Position numbers and translations under genes: made by a program. DNA of 64,000 nucleotides from Gammaproteobacteria bacterium (GTDB lineage Bacteria; Pseudomonadota; Gammaproteobacteria; Granulosicoccales; Granulosicoccaceae), in assembly GCA_002746645.1 (NCBI GenBank), contig PDPU01000029.1, forward strand, positions 22,038 through 86,037. Reading direction: 5' to 3'. The notes under the pieces are model-generated. The model did no database searches and had not been told where the DNA came from. It saw only the letters and a program-made list of their open reading frames with translations. Numbering within the stretch: position 1 is the stretch's first letter; each line of letters opens with the position of its first letter. This document shows, one piece after another, positions 1-9,869 of the stretch.

Positions 1-284
1 GAGCGATCGAACGCCACCTCGGTGACACCCGCTGCAACGGCCTTCTCGGCGATCGACTTGCCCACTGCAGAGGCCGCCTCGACGTTGCCGCCGTTCGGCA
101 CACTGCCACGAATGTCCTTGCCTAACGTGGAAGCCGTGGCCAGTACCTTGTCGCCATCGGCAGCGATAAGCTGCGCATAGATGTGACGCGGCGTGCGGTG
201 CACGGTGAGACGCGGCATGCCGAGCTTGCGGATGTGTGCGCGCGTCTTCTTCGCGCGGCGCAGACGTGAATTCTTCTTGTCCAT
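1..284 (-). CDS. rplR: 50S ribosomal protein L18 (partial, C-terminus outside window)
   Basis: L18 binds 5S rRNA in the central protuberance of the large subunit. About 94 residues are visible. They begin with [20 protein letters not shown] and end in the family's FDRS motif just before the window edge, so only the last 20 or so residues are missing. The ATG at 284 lies 11 nt after the rplF stop and has a purine-rich Shine-Dalgarno sequence before it. This is the last visible gene of the rplC-to-rplR run. Confidence 0.96.
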   Translation of the reverse strand, partial: MDKKNSRLRRAKKTRAHIRKLGMPRLTVHRTPRHIYAQLIAADGDKVLATASTLGKDIRGSVPNGGNVEAASAVGKSIAEKAVAAGVTEVAFDR

Positions 285-295
285 GCTCGTGCCCC

Positions 296-832
296 TTACT
301 TCTTCTTGGCTTCTTTCATCGCCACGTACTCGTCGACGTAGCGAATGCCCTTGCCCTTGTAGGGCTCCGGCGGACGGTAGGCGCGAATGTCGGCCGCAAC
401 CTGCCCGACCACCTGCTTGTTGACGCCCGACACCACGATCTCGGTCTGGCTCGGCGTTTCCACGGTGATGCCATCGGGCACCTTGTGAACCACCGGATGC
501 GAAAAACCGACGGTGATGTTGAGGTTCGAACCCTGTGCCTGCGCGCGGTAACCGACGCCGCGAAGTTCGAGCTTCTTCTGGAAACCCTCACTGACCCCGA
601 CGACCAGGTTGTTCAACAGCGAACGCATGGTACCCGCCATGGCGACAGCACCCTGATCACCCTCCTTGCGGGCGCGCACGGAAAGGCTGCCGTCTTCACT
701 GGTGACTGCCACACTCTCGTGAACGTCCACCGAATTCTGGCCCTTCGGGCCCTTGGCACTGACCGTCTGGCCGCTGACGTTGACATCAACGCCCTTCGGC
801 ACCGCGACAGGTGCTTTTGCTATACGTGACAT
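296..832 (-). CDS. rplF: 50S ribosomal protein L6
   Basis: L6 sits near the sarcin-ricin loop and the factor-binding site of the large subunit. The 178-residue length is normal. The start [15 protein letters not shown] and the C-terminal signature [19 protein letters not shown] are typical. It lies between rpsH (31 nt upstream) and rplR (11 nt downstream), as in the spc operon of other proteobacteria. Confidence 0.98.
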   Translation of the reverse strand: MSRIAKAPVAVPKGVDVNVSGQTVSAKGPKGQNSVDVHESVAVTSEDGSLSVRARKEGDQGAVAMAGTMRSLLNNLVVGVSEGFQKKLELRGVGYRAQAQGSNLNITVGFSHPVVHKVPDGITVETPSQTEIVVSGVNKQVVGQVAADIRAYRPPEPYKGKGIRYVDEYVAMKEAKKK

Positions 833-863
833 TGCTAGTTTCCTCGAGTCCTGTCGCTACCGA

Positions 864-1259
864 TCAGCAGACGGTGCAGATGACTTCGCCACCGATACCT
901 TCGGCAGCGGCCTTCTGGCCGGTCATGACACCACGCGAGGTGGAGACGATGGCGACACCAAGACCACCGAGCACAGCGGGCATGTCGTTCGCTGCACGGT
1001 ACTGTCGAAGACCGGGACGGCTGTAACGACGGATCCTGTCGATGACCGGCTTGTTGTCGAAGTACTTCAGCTTGACGGTCAGTGTCGGCTTGCCCTCGAC
1101 ATCGCTGGTTTCGTGGCCCAGGATGTAGCCCTCGCTTTCAAGCACATCGGCAATGCTCGACTTGAGTTTCGCTGCGGGCATGGATACCGATACCTTCCGC
1201 GCCTGCTGCCCGTTGCGAATACGGGTCAGCATGTCGGCGATGGGGTCAGACATACTCAT
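864..1259 (-). CDS. rpsH: 30S ribosomal protein S8
   Basis: S8 binds the central domain of 16S rRNA and, in E. coli, also represses the spc operon by binding its mRNA near rplE. The 131-residue product starts [18 protein letters not shown] and ends GGEVICTVC, both family hallmarks. It lies between rpsN and rplF in canonical order. Confidence 0.98.
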   Translation of the reverse strand: MSMSDPIADMLTRIRNGQQARKVSVSMPAAKLKSSIADVLESEGYILGHETSDVEGKPTLTVKLKYFDNKPVIDRIRRYSRPGLRQYRAANDMPAVLGGLGVAIVSTSRGVMTGQKAAAEGIGGEVICTVC

Positions 1260-1315
1260 GTAGGTTGATTCTCTTGAAGTGTAGATCTCGCGTGTGGATC
1301 GGGAAGACGGTGCCG

Positions 1316-1621
1316 TTACCAGCTCGCCTTGACGAGGCCAGGTACATCACCACGCATGGCTGCCTCTCGAAGCTTGATGCGACTCAGGCCGAACTTGCGG
1401 TAGTAACCGTGCGGACGACCGGTCTGACGACAGCGGTTGCGCTGACGCGACGGAGAGGAATCACGCGGAAGCTTCTGCAGCTGTACCACGGCGTCCATCT
1501 TCTCGTCGTAACTGCTCTCTGGCGAGGCAATGATTGCCTTCAGCTTCGCACGCCTGTCCTGGTACTGACGAACCAGTTTCGTGCGGCGCTTCTCGCGCGC
1601 TACCATGGATTTCTTGGCCAT
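1316..1621 (-). CDS. rpsN: 30S ribosomal protein S14, zinc-free (C-) type
   Basis: This protein of the 30S head has 101 residues and starts [13 protein letters not shown]. It has no CxxC pairs, so it is the long zinc-independent form found in most Gammaproteobacteria rather than the 61-residue zinc form. The C-terminal segment [20 protein letters not shown] is conserved. It follows rplE by 56 nt. Confidence 0.98.
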   Translation of the reverse strand: MAKKSMVAREKRRTKLVRQYQDRRAKLKAIIASPESSYDEKMDAVVQLQKLPRDSSPSRQRNRCRQTGRPHGYYRKFGLSRIKLREAAMRGDVPGLVKASW

Positions 1622-1677
1622 TGTTCTCTGAGTCCTGTTCTGCTCCGTAAGTACCGGCGTCGTGCAGACGCGGGTTT

Positions 1678-2217
1678 CTACTGGCGGAAGGGAAAGTTGA
1701 ATTTCTTCAGAAGCGACAGCGCTTCCTCATTGGTCTTTGCCGAGGTGGTGATCGTGATGTCGAGACCGCGGAGCCTGTCGACCTTGTCGTAGTCGATTTC
1801 CGGGAAGATGATCTGCTCCTTCACACCGAGACTGTAGTTACCCCGCCCGTCGAAGGATTTCGGACTGATGCCACGGAAGTCACGGATACGCGGAATCGAG
1901 ATCGATACCAGACGATCGAGGAACTCGTACATGCGTTCGCGCCTGAGGGTGACCTTGGCACCGATCGGATAGCCGTCACGGATCTTGAAGCCGGCGATGG
2001 ACTTCCGCGCCACGGTGACGACTGGCTTCTGACCGGAGATGGCCGTCATGTCGGCCACCGCACTCTCGAGAAGCTTCTTGTCACCGACCGCCTCACCGAG
2101 CCCCATGTTCAGGGTGATCTTCTCGATGCGCGGGACTTCCATCACGCTCTTGTACTTGTGCTCTTCCATCATCGCCGGGACGATGGTGTCGCGATACTGG
2201 TCTGCTAGTCTGGCCAT
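1678..2217 (-). CDS. rplE: 50S ribosomal protein L5
   Basis: L5 binds 5S rRNA and contacts P-site tRNA and the small subunit. The 179-residue length is standard. Conserved stretches include [16 protein letters not shown] and [20 protein letters not shown]. It starts 2 nt after the rplX stop, which suggests translational coupling. In E. coli the S8 repressor site overlaps the start of this gene. I did not test whether that fold exists here. Confidence 0.98.
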   Translation of the reverse strand: MARLADQYRDTIVPAMMEEHKYKSVMEVPRIEKITLNMGLGEAVGDKKLLESAVADMTAISGQKPVVTVARKSIAGFKIRDGYPIGAKVTLRRERMYEFLDRLVSISIPRIRDFRGISPKSFDGRGNYSLGVKEQIIFPEIDYDKVDRLRGLDITITTSAKTNEEALSLLKKFNFPFRQ

Positions 2218-2219
2218 GA

Positions 2220-2534
2220 TTAAGCGTCCACTGCCGAATCATCGGCACGGAAAAAGCGGATCTTGTTGCCGTTGTCATCGGTACGGTAGCCGATGCGCCC
2301 ACCCTTCTTCGTGGCCGGATTGAACAAGGCCACGTTGGAAATGTGGATCGAGGCTTCTTTCGACTGAATGCCGCCCGGGTCGCCCACCTGAGGGTTGCCG
2401 CGAACGTGCTTCTTGATGAGGTTGACGCCGTCGACGATCACTCGATCGCCCATGACGCGCTCGACCTTGCCGCGCCGGCCCTTGTCCTTGCCGACGAGCA
2501 CGATGACGTCATCGCCTTGCTTGATACGTTTCAT
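2220..2534 (-). CDS. rplX: 50S ribosomal protein L24
   Basis: L24 initiates large-subunit assembly by binding the 5' region of 23S rRNA. It has 104 residues with the N-terminal KOW motif ([20 protein letters not shown]). It lies 51 nt after rplN and 2 nt before rplE, as in the spc operon. Confidence 0.98.
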   Translation of the reverse strand: MKRIKQGDDVIVLVGKDKGRRGKVERVMGDRVIVDGVNLIKKHVRGNPQVGDPGGIQSKEASIHISNVALFNPATKKGGRIGYRTDDNGNKIRFFRADDSAVDA

Positions 2535-2585
2535 GTTCTGTTACCGAGAGAGAGTTGCGGCGGCAGTGCACTGCAGGGCAAGCCC

Positions 2586-2954
2586 TTACAGCACCTCCGG
2601 AGCGAGCGAAACGATCTTCATGAATTTCTCGGTACGCAGTTCACGCGTGACCGGTCCGAAGATACGTGTTCCCACGGGCTCGTGCTTCTGATTGAGGATG
2701 ACCGCTGCGTTCTGGTCGAAGCGGATCGAGGAACCGTCACGACGGCGTACGCCTTGACGAGTACGTACCACCACGGCGTTGTACACCTCGCCCTTCTTCA
2801 CGCGCCCCCGCGGAATGGCATCCTTGACGCTGACCTTGATGATGTCGCCCACGCGCGCGTAGCGTCGGTGCGAACCACCCAGCACCTTGATGCACTGCAC
2901 ACGGCGTGCGCCGCTGTTGTCCGCCACATTGAGGACAGTCTGCATTTGAATCAT
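2586..2954 (-). CDS. rplN: 50S ribosomal protein L14
   Basis: L14 forms an intersubunit bridge and contacts L19. It has 122 residues, begins [20 protein letters not shown], ends [12 protein letters not shown], and is collinear with the family. It is the first gene of the spc part. The 83-nt gap after rpsQ is where E. coli carries the spc promoter. I see no clear -35/-10 pair in it here. Confidence 0.98.
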   Translation of the reverse strand: MIQMQTVLNVADNSGARRVQCIKVLGGSHRRYARVGDIIKVSVKDAIPRGRVKKGEVYNAVVVRTRQGVRRRDGSSIRFDQNAAVILNQKHEPVGTRIFGPVTRELRTEKFMKIVSLAPEVL

Positions 2955-3037
2955 CGGTCGTTACTCTTTCACTTTCTGTTGCCTGTCTGCCTGACGCCAG
3001 CGACGCCCGGCCAGCCTTGAGAGGCTCGTTGCTGCCC

Positions 3038-3304
3038 TTACTCGGGCGCTCCGGCCAGTACCTTGTCGAGTGTCCAGGACTTGGTTCTGGACAGTGGGCG
3101 GCACTCGCGAATACGCACGGTGTCGCCGATCTTCAGTTCATTGTTTTCGTCGTGCACGTGGTACTTCTTGCTCTTGCGCACGTACTTGCCGTAAAGCGGA
3201 TGCTTGACGAAGCGCTCGACCAGTACCACGGCGGTCTGATTCATCTTGTTGCTGGTCACGCGGCCCTGGGTGGTGCGCGTCAGTTTTGCCTGCTGTTCGC
3301 TCAT
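3038..3304 (-). CDS. rpsQ: 30S ribosomal protein S17
   Basis: S17 is a primary 16S rRNA-binding protein with an OB fold. It has 88 residues including the conserved [20 protein letters not shown] and [19 protein letters not shown]. It lies 6 nt after rpmC and is normally the last gene of the S10 operon proper. Confidence 0.98.
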   Translation of the reverse strand: MSEQQAKLTRTTQGRVTSNKMNQTAVVLVERFVKHPLYGKYVRKSKKYHVHDENNELKIGDTVRIRECRPLSRTKSWTLDKVLAGAPE

Positions 3305-3310
3305 GATGCC

Positions 3311-3511
3311 TTACGCCTCGGTCGCGTTCTTCTCGTTGATGACCGTCTTGATGCGAGCGATATCGCGTCGCACGCGCTTGTAGTTGTGGGTCTTGATCTC
3401 GAGACCGCCTCCCTCCTGCATGCGGAGGTTGAACTGCTCGCGATAGAGCTTGTTCATCTCGTCGTTGAGCTCGCCAACGGACTTCTCACGCAGATCGCCT
3501 GCCTTGCTCAT
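3311..3511 (-). CDS. rpmC: 50S ribosomal protein L29
   Basis: L29 is a small helical protein at the polypeptide exit tunnel, near the docking site of trigger factor and SRP. It has 66 residues, with the conserved end [19 protein letters not shown]. Its ATG overlaps the rplP stop by one base (TAATG), which implies coupled translation. Confidence 0.98.
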   Translation of the reverse strand: MSKAGDLREKSVGELNDEMNKLYREQFNLRMQEGGGLEIKTHNYKRVRRDIARIKTVINEKNATEA

Positions 3512-3924
3512 TACATTGCACTCCTGATGACGAAGGCGGTTTCGATCGGAAGTTTCGCGGCGGCGAGCTGAAACGCTTCACGCGCGACTTCCTCGGTGAC
3601 ACCTTCCATCTCGTAGAGCATCTTGCCGGGCTGGATTCTGGCCACCCAGTACTCCACGTTGCCCTTGCCCTTGCCCATGCGAACCTCGATGGGCTTCTTG
3701 GTAATCGGCGTATCGGGAAAGATGCGAATCCAGATCTTGCCGCCACGCTTGATGTGACGTGTCATGGCACGACGTGCTGCCTCGATCTGGCGCGCGGTCA
3801 GCCGACCACGACCGGTAGCCTTGAGACCGTATTCGCCGAAGCTCACGCGGTTGCCGTTCTGCGCAAGCCCCCGGTTGCGACCGGTCTGCTGCTTGCGAAA
3901 TTTGGTACGTTTCGGTTGAAGCAT
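3511..3924 (-). CDS. rplP: 50S ribosomal protein L16
   Basis: L16 helps shape the A-site and the peptidyl transferase region. It has 137 residues, starts [19 protein letters not shown], and contains [17 protein letters not shown] and [14 protein letters not shown], all diagnostic. It sits between rpsC (26 nt) and rpmC (1-bp overlap). Confidence 0.98.
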   Translation of the reverse strand: MLQPKRTKFRKQQTGRNRGLAQNGNRVSFGEYGLKATGRGRLTARQIEAARRAMTRHIKRGGKIWIRIFPDTPITKKPIEVRMGKGKGNVEYWVARIQPGKMLYEMEGVTEEVAREAFQLAAAKLPIETAFVIRSAM

Positions 3925-3950
3925 GGTTCTCTGGACTTCTCTTCAGGGCC

Positions 3951-4634
3951 TTATTTACTGGCCGTGGCGGATGCCGTCTTGGCCCGCTTTTCATCGAGGT
4001 CGAAGACTTCGCCGTGGCAGATCCACACCTTGATGCCGATGACACCGTAGGTGGTGTGCGCTTCGGCAGTGCCGTAGTCGATGTCGGCACGCAGGGTGTG
4101 CAACGGCACACGACCATCGTGATACCACTCGCGGCGTGCGATTTCAGCGCCGTTGAGGCGACCCGAGACGGCGATCTTCACGCCCTGGGCACCGAGGCGC
4201 ATGGTGTTCGTGAGCACGCGCTTCATGGCGCGGCGGAACATCACGCGGCGCTCGAGCTGCTGTGCGACACCTTCGGCAACGAGCTGCGCGTCGAGTTCGG
4301 GTTTCCTGATCTCGGCGATGTTGATCTTGACGTTGTTGATGTTGACACCGACCATCGGCGCGATCGCGCGGCGGAGACGCTCGACGTCTTCACCCTTCTT
4401 GCCGATGACGATGCCGGGTCGCGCCGAATGGATCGTGATGATGATCGACTTCGCCGGGCGCTGGATCTGAATGCGGCCGACCGAGGCGTGCGAGAGTTCC
4501 TTCTTGAGGAACCGGCGGATCCGGATGTCGTCGTTGAGGTAATCGGCATAGTCTTCGTTGCCGGCATACCAGGTGGAATTCCAGTCTTGCGAAATGCCGA
4601 GACGAATACCGATCGGATGTACTTTCTGTCCCAC
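3951..4634 (-). CDS. rpsC: 30S ribosomal protein S3
   Basis: S3 lies at the mRNA entry channel and contributes to helicase activity. It has 227 residues. It starts [14 protein letters not shown] and has a type II KH domain with the GxxG-type loop VIGKKGEDV near residues 77-85. It starts 3 nt after the rplV stop. Confidence 0.98.
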   Translation of the reverse strand: MGQKVHPIGIRLGISQDWNSTWYAGNEDYADYLNDDIRIRRFLKKELSHASVGRIQIQRPAKSIIITIHSARPGIVIGKKGEDVERLRRAIAPMVGVNINNVKINIAEIRKPELDAQLVAEGVAQQLERRVMFRRAMKRVLTNTMRLGAQGVKIAVSGRLNGAEIARREWYHDGRVPLHTLRADIDYGTAEAHTTYGVIGIKVWICHGEVFDLDEKRAKTASATASK

Positions 4635-4637
4635 GGA

Positions 4638-4976
4638 TCAGCTCCTTCCGTCTGACACGGTTACGGTGATGTGACTGGTGCGCTTGATGATGCGGTTGCC
4701 ACGACCCTTGGCACGAGCGCGCATGCGCTTCATGACGGGACCGGGGTTGACCTGCACCGCTGACACCCTGAGTTCGTCGATGTCGGCACCTTCGTTGTGT
4801 TCGGCACTGGCGATGGCGCTGTCAACCAGCTTCTTCATCAGGACGCCGGCCTTCTTCTCGCTGAACATCAGTACCTCGAGCGCGCTTTCCACGGGCAGCC
4901 CGCGAATCTGGTCCGCCACGAGGCGCACCTTCTGCGGCGAGATGCGCGCCATCCTGAGAGTCGATTCGACTTGCAT
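4638..4976 (-). CDS. rplV: 50S ribosomal protein L22
   Basis: The L22 beta-hairpin lines the peptide exit tunnel. The open frame runs further upstream inside rpsS, but the family start is the ATG at 4976 ([19 protein letters not shown]), giving 112 residues. It follows the rpsS stop by 2 nt. The end [18 protein letters not shown] matches the family. Confidence 0.97.
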   Translation of the reverse strand: MQVESTLRMARISPQKVRLVADQIRGLPVESALEVLMFSEKKAGVLMKKLVDSAIASAEHNEGADIDELRVSAVQVNPGPVMKRMRARAKGRGNRIIKRTSHITVTVSDGRS

Positions 4977-4978
4977 GA

Positions 4979-5251
4979 CTACCTCGATTTCTTGTCGGCC
5001 ACGTGACCTCGGTAGGTACGCGTGGCAGCGAATTCGCCGAGCTTGTGCCCGACCATGTTCTCGGAAACCAGCACCGGCACGTGCTGACGACCGTTGTGAA
5101 CGGCAATCGTCAGGCCGACCATGTCGGGCAGGATCATCGAGCGACGCGACCATGTCTTGATCGGACGCTTGCTGTTGGCTGCACGCGCTTCGTCGACCTT
5201 TTTCACCAGATGGTGATCGACGAACGGGCCTTTCTTGAGTGAACGTGGCAC
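4979..5251 (-). CDS. rpsS: 30S ribosomal protein S19
   Basis: S19 pairs with S13 in the head of the small subunit. It has 90 residues, starts [19 protein letters not shown], and contains [20 protein letters not shown], a family signature. It lies 15 nt downstream of rplB. Confidence 0.98.
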   Translation of the reverse strand: MPRSLKKGPFVDHHLVKKVDEARAANSKRPIKTWSRRSMILPDMVGLTIAVHNGRQHVPVLVSENMVGHKLGEFAATRTYRGHVADKKSR

Positions 5252-5266
5252 GGGATCTACCTCCGG

Positions 5267-6097
5267 TTATTTCCTGCGGCTGCGACGACGCACGATCATG
5301 TTGTTGGTGCGCTTGTTGGAGCGAGTCTTGTGACCCTTGGTGGGTGTGCCCCAGGGGCTGACCGGATGACGACCACCCGATGTTCGGCCTTCACCGCCAC
5401 CGTGCGGGTGATCGACGGGGTTCATGGCGACACCACGAACCGTCGGGCGGACACCCTTCCAGCGCCTGGCTCCGGCCTTGCCGAGCTTCTGCAGCGAGTG
5501 CTCCTGATTGCCGACCTCGCCAACGGTGGCACGGCAGTCGGCGAGTACGCGACGGGTCTCACCCGAGCGAAGACGCAGCGTTGCATACTGACCTTCACGT
5601 GCGACGAGTTGCGCAGAGCCACCGGCAGTACGCACCATCTGGGCGCCTCGGCCGGGCTTGAGTTCCACGGCGTGCACGGTGGTGCCGACGGGAATGTTGC
5701 TCAGGGGCAGACAGTTGCCGTTCCTGATCGGCGCTTCGCGACCGGACATGAGCGTGTCACCCTGCTGCACGCGGCGCGGCGCGAGGATGTAACGACGCTC
5801 GCCATCGGCGTACTTCAGCAGTGCGATGTTGGCGGTGCGGTTCGGATCGTATTCGATGCGCTCGACAACGGCGGGAATGCCATCCTTGTTGCGCTTGAAA
5901 TCGATGATGCGGTAACGACGCTTGTGACCACCACCGATGTGACGCGTGGTAATGCGCCCCTTGTTGTTGCGACCACCGGACTTGCCGAGCTTCTCGAGCA
6001 GCGGCTCGTGCGGCCTCTCTTTCGAGAGTTCGCGATTGGTCACGCTGACCTTGAAGCGGCGACCCGGCGATGTCGGCTTGGATTTGACCAGTGCCAT
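5267..6097 (-). CDS. rplB: 50S ribosomal protein L2
   Basis: L2 supports peptidyl transferase activity and subunit joining. The frame is open to 6196, but the ATG at 6097 ([15 protein letters not shown]) has a strong GGAGGGG ribosome-binding site and gives the normal 276 residues. The C-terminal [18 protein letters not shown] region contains the conserved histidine loop. Confidence 0.98.
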   Translation of the reverse strand: MALVKSKPTSPGRRFKVSVTNRELSKERPHEPLLEKLGKSGGRNNKGRITTRHIGGGHKRRYRIIDFKRNKDGIPAVVERIEYDPNRTANIALLKYADGERRYILAPRRVQQGDTLMSGREAPIRNGNCLPLSNIPVGTTVHAVELKPGRGAQMVRTAGGSAQLVAREGQYATLRLRSGETRRVLADCRATVGEVGNQEHSLQKLGKAGARRWKGVRPTVRGVAMNPVDHPHGGGEGRTSGGRHPVSPWGTPTKGHKTRSNKRTNNMIVRRRSRRK

Positions 6098-6104
6098 CTC
6101 GAAA

Positions 6105-6404
6105 TTACCCCTCCATTCCGGTGAAGTCCAGATCCTGGCCTTCGGCGAGTCGAACAACGGCTTTCTTCCAGTCGGAACGCTTGCCGACGGTGGCACCGAA
6201 GCGCTTCACCTTGCCGTTGACATTGATGATCTGCACGCTGTCGACCTTGACGTCGAACAGCTTTTCCACGGCCTTCCGCACTTCGGGCTTGGTCGCATCC
6301 CTCGCGACTCGAAAGGTGTGACGACCTTCCATTTCCGAAGCGATCGTGGACTTTTCCGACACATGCGGCGCGAGAAGCACCTGATAAAGACGTTGCTCGT
6401 TCAC
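6105..6404 (-). CDS. rplW: 50S ribosomal protein L23
   Basis: L23 is the trigger-factor docking protein at the tunnel exit. It has 99 residues and starts [19 protein letters not shown] from a GTG codon that overlaps the rplD stop (GTGA). rplB follows 7 nt later. Confidence 0.97.
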   Translation of the reverse strand: MNEQRLYQVLLAPHVSEKSTIASEMEGRHTFRVARDATKPEVRKAVEKLFDVKVDSVQIINVNGKVKRFGATVGKRSDWKKAVVRLAEGQDLDFTGMEG

Positions 6405-7003
6405 GCGAGACGCTCCTCGAGTTTCTTGATGGCCGCAGTGGTGGCGACGATCTTCGGGTGACGCACGAGGCTCACGGGATCGACACCTTCGACATCGAGT
6501 ACCTGCACATTGGGCAGGTTACGCGCGGCAAGATAGATATTCTCGGTCACTTCGTCGAGAAGGACAAGACACCTGGCGGCGTCGAGTTCGGCGAGACGAT
6601 CACGCATCAGGCGCGTCTTCGGCTCGTTGATGATCATGTCGTCAACCACCACGAGACTGCCTTCGGCGGCTGCATGCGACAGGATCGAGCGGAGTGCGCC
6701 GCGATACATCTTCTTGTTGACCTTCTGCGAATAATCGCGCGGCTTCGCAGCGAAAGTGACGCCACCGCCCGTCCAGAGAGGACTGCGAATGGTGCCGGCA
6801 CGGGCACGACCGGTGCCCTTCTGCCGCCACGGCTTGGTGCCACCGCCACTGACTTCCGAACGCGTCTTCTGGGCGACGGTGCCCGCGCGCGCGCCAGCGA
6901 GGTAGGCAGTGACGATCTGATGCACCAGACCTTCGTTGTAGCTTGCGCCGAACACTGCATCGGATACCGATACCGCGCCGCCGCCATGTGTCTTGAGCTC
7001 CAT
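6401..7003 (-). CDS. rplD: 50S ribosomal protein L4
   Basis: L4 lines the exit tunnel. In E. coli it also represses the S10 operon by acting on the leader upstream of rpsJ. It has 200 residues with the conserved loop [20 protein letters not shown] around residues 44-63. Here the leader ahead of rplC would be the only cis target for such feedback on L4's own transcript, because rpsJ is elsewhere (see findings). Confidence 0.98.
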   Translation of the reverse strand: MELKTHGGGAVSVSDAVFGASYNEGLVHQIVTAYLAGARAGTVAQKTRSEVSGGGTKPWRQKGTGRARAGTIRSPLWTGGGVTFAAKPRDYSQKVNKKMYRGALRSILSHAAAEGSLVVVDDMIINEPKTRLMRDRLAELDAARCLVLLDEVTENIYLAARNLPNVQVLDVEGVDPVSLVRHPKIVATTAAIKKLEERLA

Positions 7004-7015
7004 CGTCTAGCCCCT

Positions 7016-7672
7016 TCAGTTCCTGGCTCGTTTGGTTTTGGACGCAGGACGGATGATCACGTCGCCACCTTCAGGCCCCGGCACCGGCCCGCGAATCAGG
7101 ATGACGCCCTTGTCGGCGTCAACGCGAACCACGCGGAGGTTCTGGGTGGTGGTACGCACGGCACCCATGTGGCCCGCCATCTTCTTGCCCTTGAACACGC
7201 GACCCGGAGTCTGGTTCTGACCGATCGAACCCGGCGCCCGGTGCGAGAGCGAGTTGCCGTGAGTGGCATCCTGCATGCGGAAGTTGTGACGCTTCACACC
7301 GCCCGCGAAACCCTTGCCGATACTGGTACCGGTGACGTCGACCTTCTGGTCGACCTCGAAGAGATCGAGGCCGACTTCGCCGCCGACTTCGATTTCGGCC
7401 GCCTTGTCGTCACCCTCGGTGCGGAACTCCCAGAGGCCGCGACCGGCTTCGACACCGCTGCTGGCAAAATGCCCGGCTTCGGCCTTGTTGAGGTGTGACG
7501 CCTTCTTCTCACCAGTGGTGACCTGTACCGCCGCGTAGCCGTCGGACTCGGGCGACTTCACCGCGGTAACACGGTTGCTGGTCACTTCAATGACCGTGAC
7601 AGGCGTGGCAGCACCCGTTTCGTCAAAGACGCGAGTCATGCCGAGCTTGCGGCCAATCAGACCCAAAGCCAT
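7016..7672 (-). CDS. rplC: 50S ribosomal protein L3
   Basis: L3 is an early assembly protein whose loop reaches the peptidyl transferase centre. It has 218 residues, starts [20 protein letters not shown], and contains [20 protein letters not shown], where the family carries a methylated glutamine. The ATG has a GGAGA ribosome-binding site. It is the first gene of this operon. The usual upstream neighbour rpsJ is missing here and lies 55.9 kb away. Confidence 0.98.
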   Translation of the reverse strand: MALGLIGRKLGMTRVFDETGAATPVTVIEVTSNRVTAVKSPESDGYAAVQVTTGEKKASHLNKAEAGHFASSGVEAGRGLWEFRTEGDDKAAEIEVGGEVGLDLFEVDQKVDVTGTSIGKGFAGGVKRHNFRMQDATHGNSLSHRAPGSIGQNQTPGRVFKGKKMAGHMGAVRTTTQNLRVVRVDADKGVILIRGPVPGPEGGDVIIRPASKTKRARN

Positions 7673-7992
7673 GGTTATCTCCAGAAATCGACAGATTCAG
7701 AGTTCGCGCGAAGCCTCTCCTGGCACCCGGACGCCCCATTTTTCAACGTCGACAACGCCGGACGGCAACCAGTGGGGCTGCCTGACAGGCGTTGATTCGG
7801 GAGCGACGCCAGCGCGTCACGGCGCGGAGGAATCGTCTGCACAAACACATCGACCCAATGGGAAAAGCCACATCAGGTCAGGTAGCTCGCCATCATAGCA
7901 TGATGAAATGCAGCGTGCTACCGCTTGCCGTTAATTTTTCACCGAAGCGGTACACACGTCTGGATGAGGAAATGGTGCCCGCCACCCAGCCG
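7673..7992 (-). other. Non-coding leader and promoter region of rplC
   Basis: These 320 bases separate the stop of the hydrolase gene at 7993 from rplC, and I see no gene in them. On the minus strand they hold a probable extended -10 promoter (7892-7900), an A-rich tract, and a leader of about 210 nt with inverted-repeat potential. For example, CAACGCC and GGCGTTG could pair, as could GCCCCA and TGGGGC around 7736-7786. This is the place where rpsJ would normally stand. Confidence 0.6.
7892..7952 (-). promoter_or_regulatory. Probable promoter for the rplC operon
   Basis: On the minus strand an extended -10 element, TGCTATGAT, occupies 7892-7900. The -35 at 17-bp spacing (TAGCAC, 7915-7920) is poor. 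An A-rich GAAAAATTAA tract at about 7930-7939 resembles an UP element, and an 8-bp inverted repeat (7919-7926 with 7945-7952) surrounds it. The start site would be near 7885. This is inferred from sequence only. Confidence 0.45.
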
Positions 7993-8874
7993 TCACTCCG
8001 GCTCTTCCGCTACCACCGGGTTCCGGCAGGTGCCGATGCCGTCGATCTCGACTTCCACCACCTCGCCGGCCTGCAACCAGCGCGGTGGCGTGCGCCCGAA
8101 GCCAACCCCGGGCGGCGTGCCGGTGGCGATCAGGTCGCCGGGTTCCAGAGTGGCGAACTCGGAAGCCGCAGCGATGATGTCCGCTACCGAGAACAGCATG
8201 TCGGCCGTGGTCGATTCCTGCATGACTTCGCCGTCGATGCGGGTACGAATGCCTACGCCATGAGCACCGTCGGGCAATTCATCGGGGGTGACCACGACCG
8301 GGCCGACGGCGCCCGTGGCATCGAAGTTCTTGCCCGCGGTCCACTGCGGCGTGCGTTTCTGGAAGTCGCGCACCGAGCCATCGTTGAAGGTGGTGTAGCC
8401 GAACACGTGTTCGAGGCCCCGTTCGGCCTTGATGTAGCGCCCCGCCCTGCCGATCACGATCATGAGTTCGGCCTCGAAATCGAGTTCTTCGGACACCAGC
8501 GGCAGCAGCATCGGCTGACCACTCGCGACAAGCGAGGTCCGCGAACGCATGAAAAAGACCGGAAACGAAGTGGGTTTCGACCCGCCACCCTCCTTGATGT
8601 GTTCGAGATAGTTGAGCCCGAGACAGAGGATCTTTCCCGGATTCGCGATCGGCAGGGTGGGTTCGATCTCGGTCAGGGGCACCTTGTCCTTCCGGCGCGC
8701 TTCGCGGGACACGGCAATCACCTTGGCGGTGTCGATGCGACCATCGGCAAGCGCCGCGAGATCGGTACCGATCGCCGGCATCAGCAAGGTCAGATTGACG
8801 GCGGTGTCGGCGGGGTCGTCGACCAGAAGCCAGACACCTGACTTGCCGTTGTGCCTTCCAGCGAGAAATTTCAT
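7993..8874 (-). CDS. Fumarylacetoacetate hydrolase family protein
   Basis: Members of this family are metal-dependent hydrolases, isomerases or decarboxylases acting on beta-diketo acids and ring-cleavage products. The 293-residue product, from the ATG at 8874 (MKFLAGRHNGKSG), has the family fold marks ILCLGLNYLEHIKEGG, the acidic metal-site segment SEELDFEAELMIVIGR, and GTPPGVGFGRTPPRWL near the C-terminus. The frame is open to 8973 but the upstream extension looks non-coding. It is a lone gene, so the substrate cannot be inferred. It ends about 75 bp before the rplC promoter. Confidence 0.88.
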   Translation of the reverse strand: MKFLAGRHNGKSGVWLLVDDPADTAVNLTLLMPAIGTDLAALADGRIDTAKVIAVSREARRKDKVPLTEIEPTLPIANPGKILCLGLNYLEHIKEGGGSKPTSFPVFFMRSRTSLVASGQPMLLPLVSEELDFEAELMIVIGRAGRYIKAERGLEHVFGYTTFNDGSVRDFQKRTPQWTAGKNFDATGAVGPVVVTPDELPDGAHGVGIRTRIDGEVMQESTTADMLFSVADIIAAASEFATLEPGDLIATGTPPGVGFGRTPPRWLQAGEVVEVEIDGIGTCRNPVVAEEPE

Positions 8875-9022
8875 GGCTCGTTTCCGGGTTGCGTGTGTTC
8901 GGATACGCTGCAGGAATCCCTTCATCGCACCCGACCTTCCCGCATGGTAGCGTTGCCCGACGGGGAAAGGCAATTCGCTGCGCCGTCACAGCGTCGGCTT
9001 CCTGCCACGCACCATCGGAAAA

Positions 9023-9042
9023 GGGGCAGATCTCTCTGCCCC
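9023..9042 (-). terminator. Rho-independent terminator of the DUF2852 gene
   Basis: A perfect 8-bp stem (GGGGCAGA / TCTGCCCC, loop TCTC) is followed on the minus strand by TTTTCC. It lies 72 bp downstream of the stop at 9115. Confidence 0.75.
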
Positions 9043-9114
9043 TCACCCTGCGACACCGCCGCAACTCGTACCACGCCCTTCCGGAGGGGCGCGTCATGCC
9101 ATCACCACTAGGAT

Positions 9115-9660
9115 TCAGGCACGGTCACCTGTAACCGGCGCGTCGGCCATGAAGCGGTTGAACTCCTCTTCGTCGGCACGGCGCTGCGCTTTCTCGCGGA
9201 ATGCCTCGAAGCGACGCGAACGCTCGCGCACCTCATCGCGCATCTCGCGGATGCGATCCATCTGCGCCTGCTGGTATTCGTTGAATACGCTGTTGTCGGA
9301 ATGGATGCTCGTGAATCGCGGCATGTCACGATCCCCGCGGAAACGCACCCACTGCTCCCTGATGGCACCCGGGAGTTCCCGGACATGGCGACCACTCATG
9401 ACCCAGAACAGCACGAAGAGCCCGAGCGGCCAGAACAGGACAAAGCCGACCACCATGGCAACGATGTTCGCCGGGGTCCAGCGCCCGCGACACTTCTGCC
9501 ACTGACGGCGACCGTAACGCCGCTGGCAGCAACCACGACGGTGACCGCGTCGGCGATGCCGATGTCCTGCATGCTCGTGAGACTCATGCTGCCCCATCGA
9601 TTCCTCGTGTTCCGGTGTCACGTCGTGCGTCTCATTTTCGTTCGAATTTGAATTCGTCAT
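9115..9660 (-). CDS. DUF2852 family membrane protein
   Basis: The 181-residue protein has a polar, histidine- and arginine-rich N-terminus (residues 20-60, including HESHEHAGHRHRRRGHRRGCC). One strong hydrophobic segment follows (about 63-88, VGFVLFWPLGLFVLFWVMSG), then a charged, probably coiled-coil tail ending in DEEEFNRFMADAP. The last part matches the DUF2852 family, whose function is unknown. A TTG codon 6 nt upstream is in frame, but the ATG at 9660 has a GAGGG ribosome-binding site at good spacing. It is divergent from the TetR gene. The His/Cys-rich head could bind metal, which is inference. Confidence 0.82.
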   Translation of the reverse strand: MTNSNSNENETHDVTPEHEESMGQHESHEHAGHRHRRRGHRRGCCQRRYGRRQWQKCRGRWTPANIVAMVVGFVLFWPLGLFVLFWVMSGRHVRELPGAIREQWVRFRGDRDMPRFTSIHSDNSVFNEYQQAQMDRIREMRDEVRERSRRFEAFREKAQRRADEEEFNRFMADAPVTGDRA

Positions 9661-9820
9661 CTTCAACCCTCACTACAAGTGGACATCGCGAAGCTCTTCA
9701 TTCGACAGTGCTCATGGCTCTCGAGTGACACTCCGCAGACTCAACCCAATGCGAACACTGTTCACATCAAGATACGGACATTGCCGTCCGATTGCAACAC
9801 TCAGGCACAGGAAATGTTCA

Positions 9821-9834
9821 CAATGTTAACATTG
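9821..9834. promoter_or_regulatory. 14-bp perfect palindrome, candidate TetR operator
   Basis: CAATGTTAACATTG is a perfect palindrome 36 bp upstream of the TetR start. ATGTTCACA immediately before it is a near direct repeat of its right part (ATGTTAACA). A further GAACACTGTTCACATC lies near 9750. Such sites are typical of TetR autoregulation. Binding is inferred. Confidence 0.55.
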
Positions 9835-9869
9835 CCTTCGGAAATCCCTGAGAAAATCAGGAAGTCATC

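Noticed and set aside
7016..7672. Direct repeats or att-like duplications at the two ends of the 56-kb block
   Set aside because: I compared the sequences around 7.7-8.0 kb and 63.4-63.6 kb by eye and found no shared repeat. No integrase is present, so a genomic island in the strict sense is not supported.
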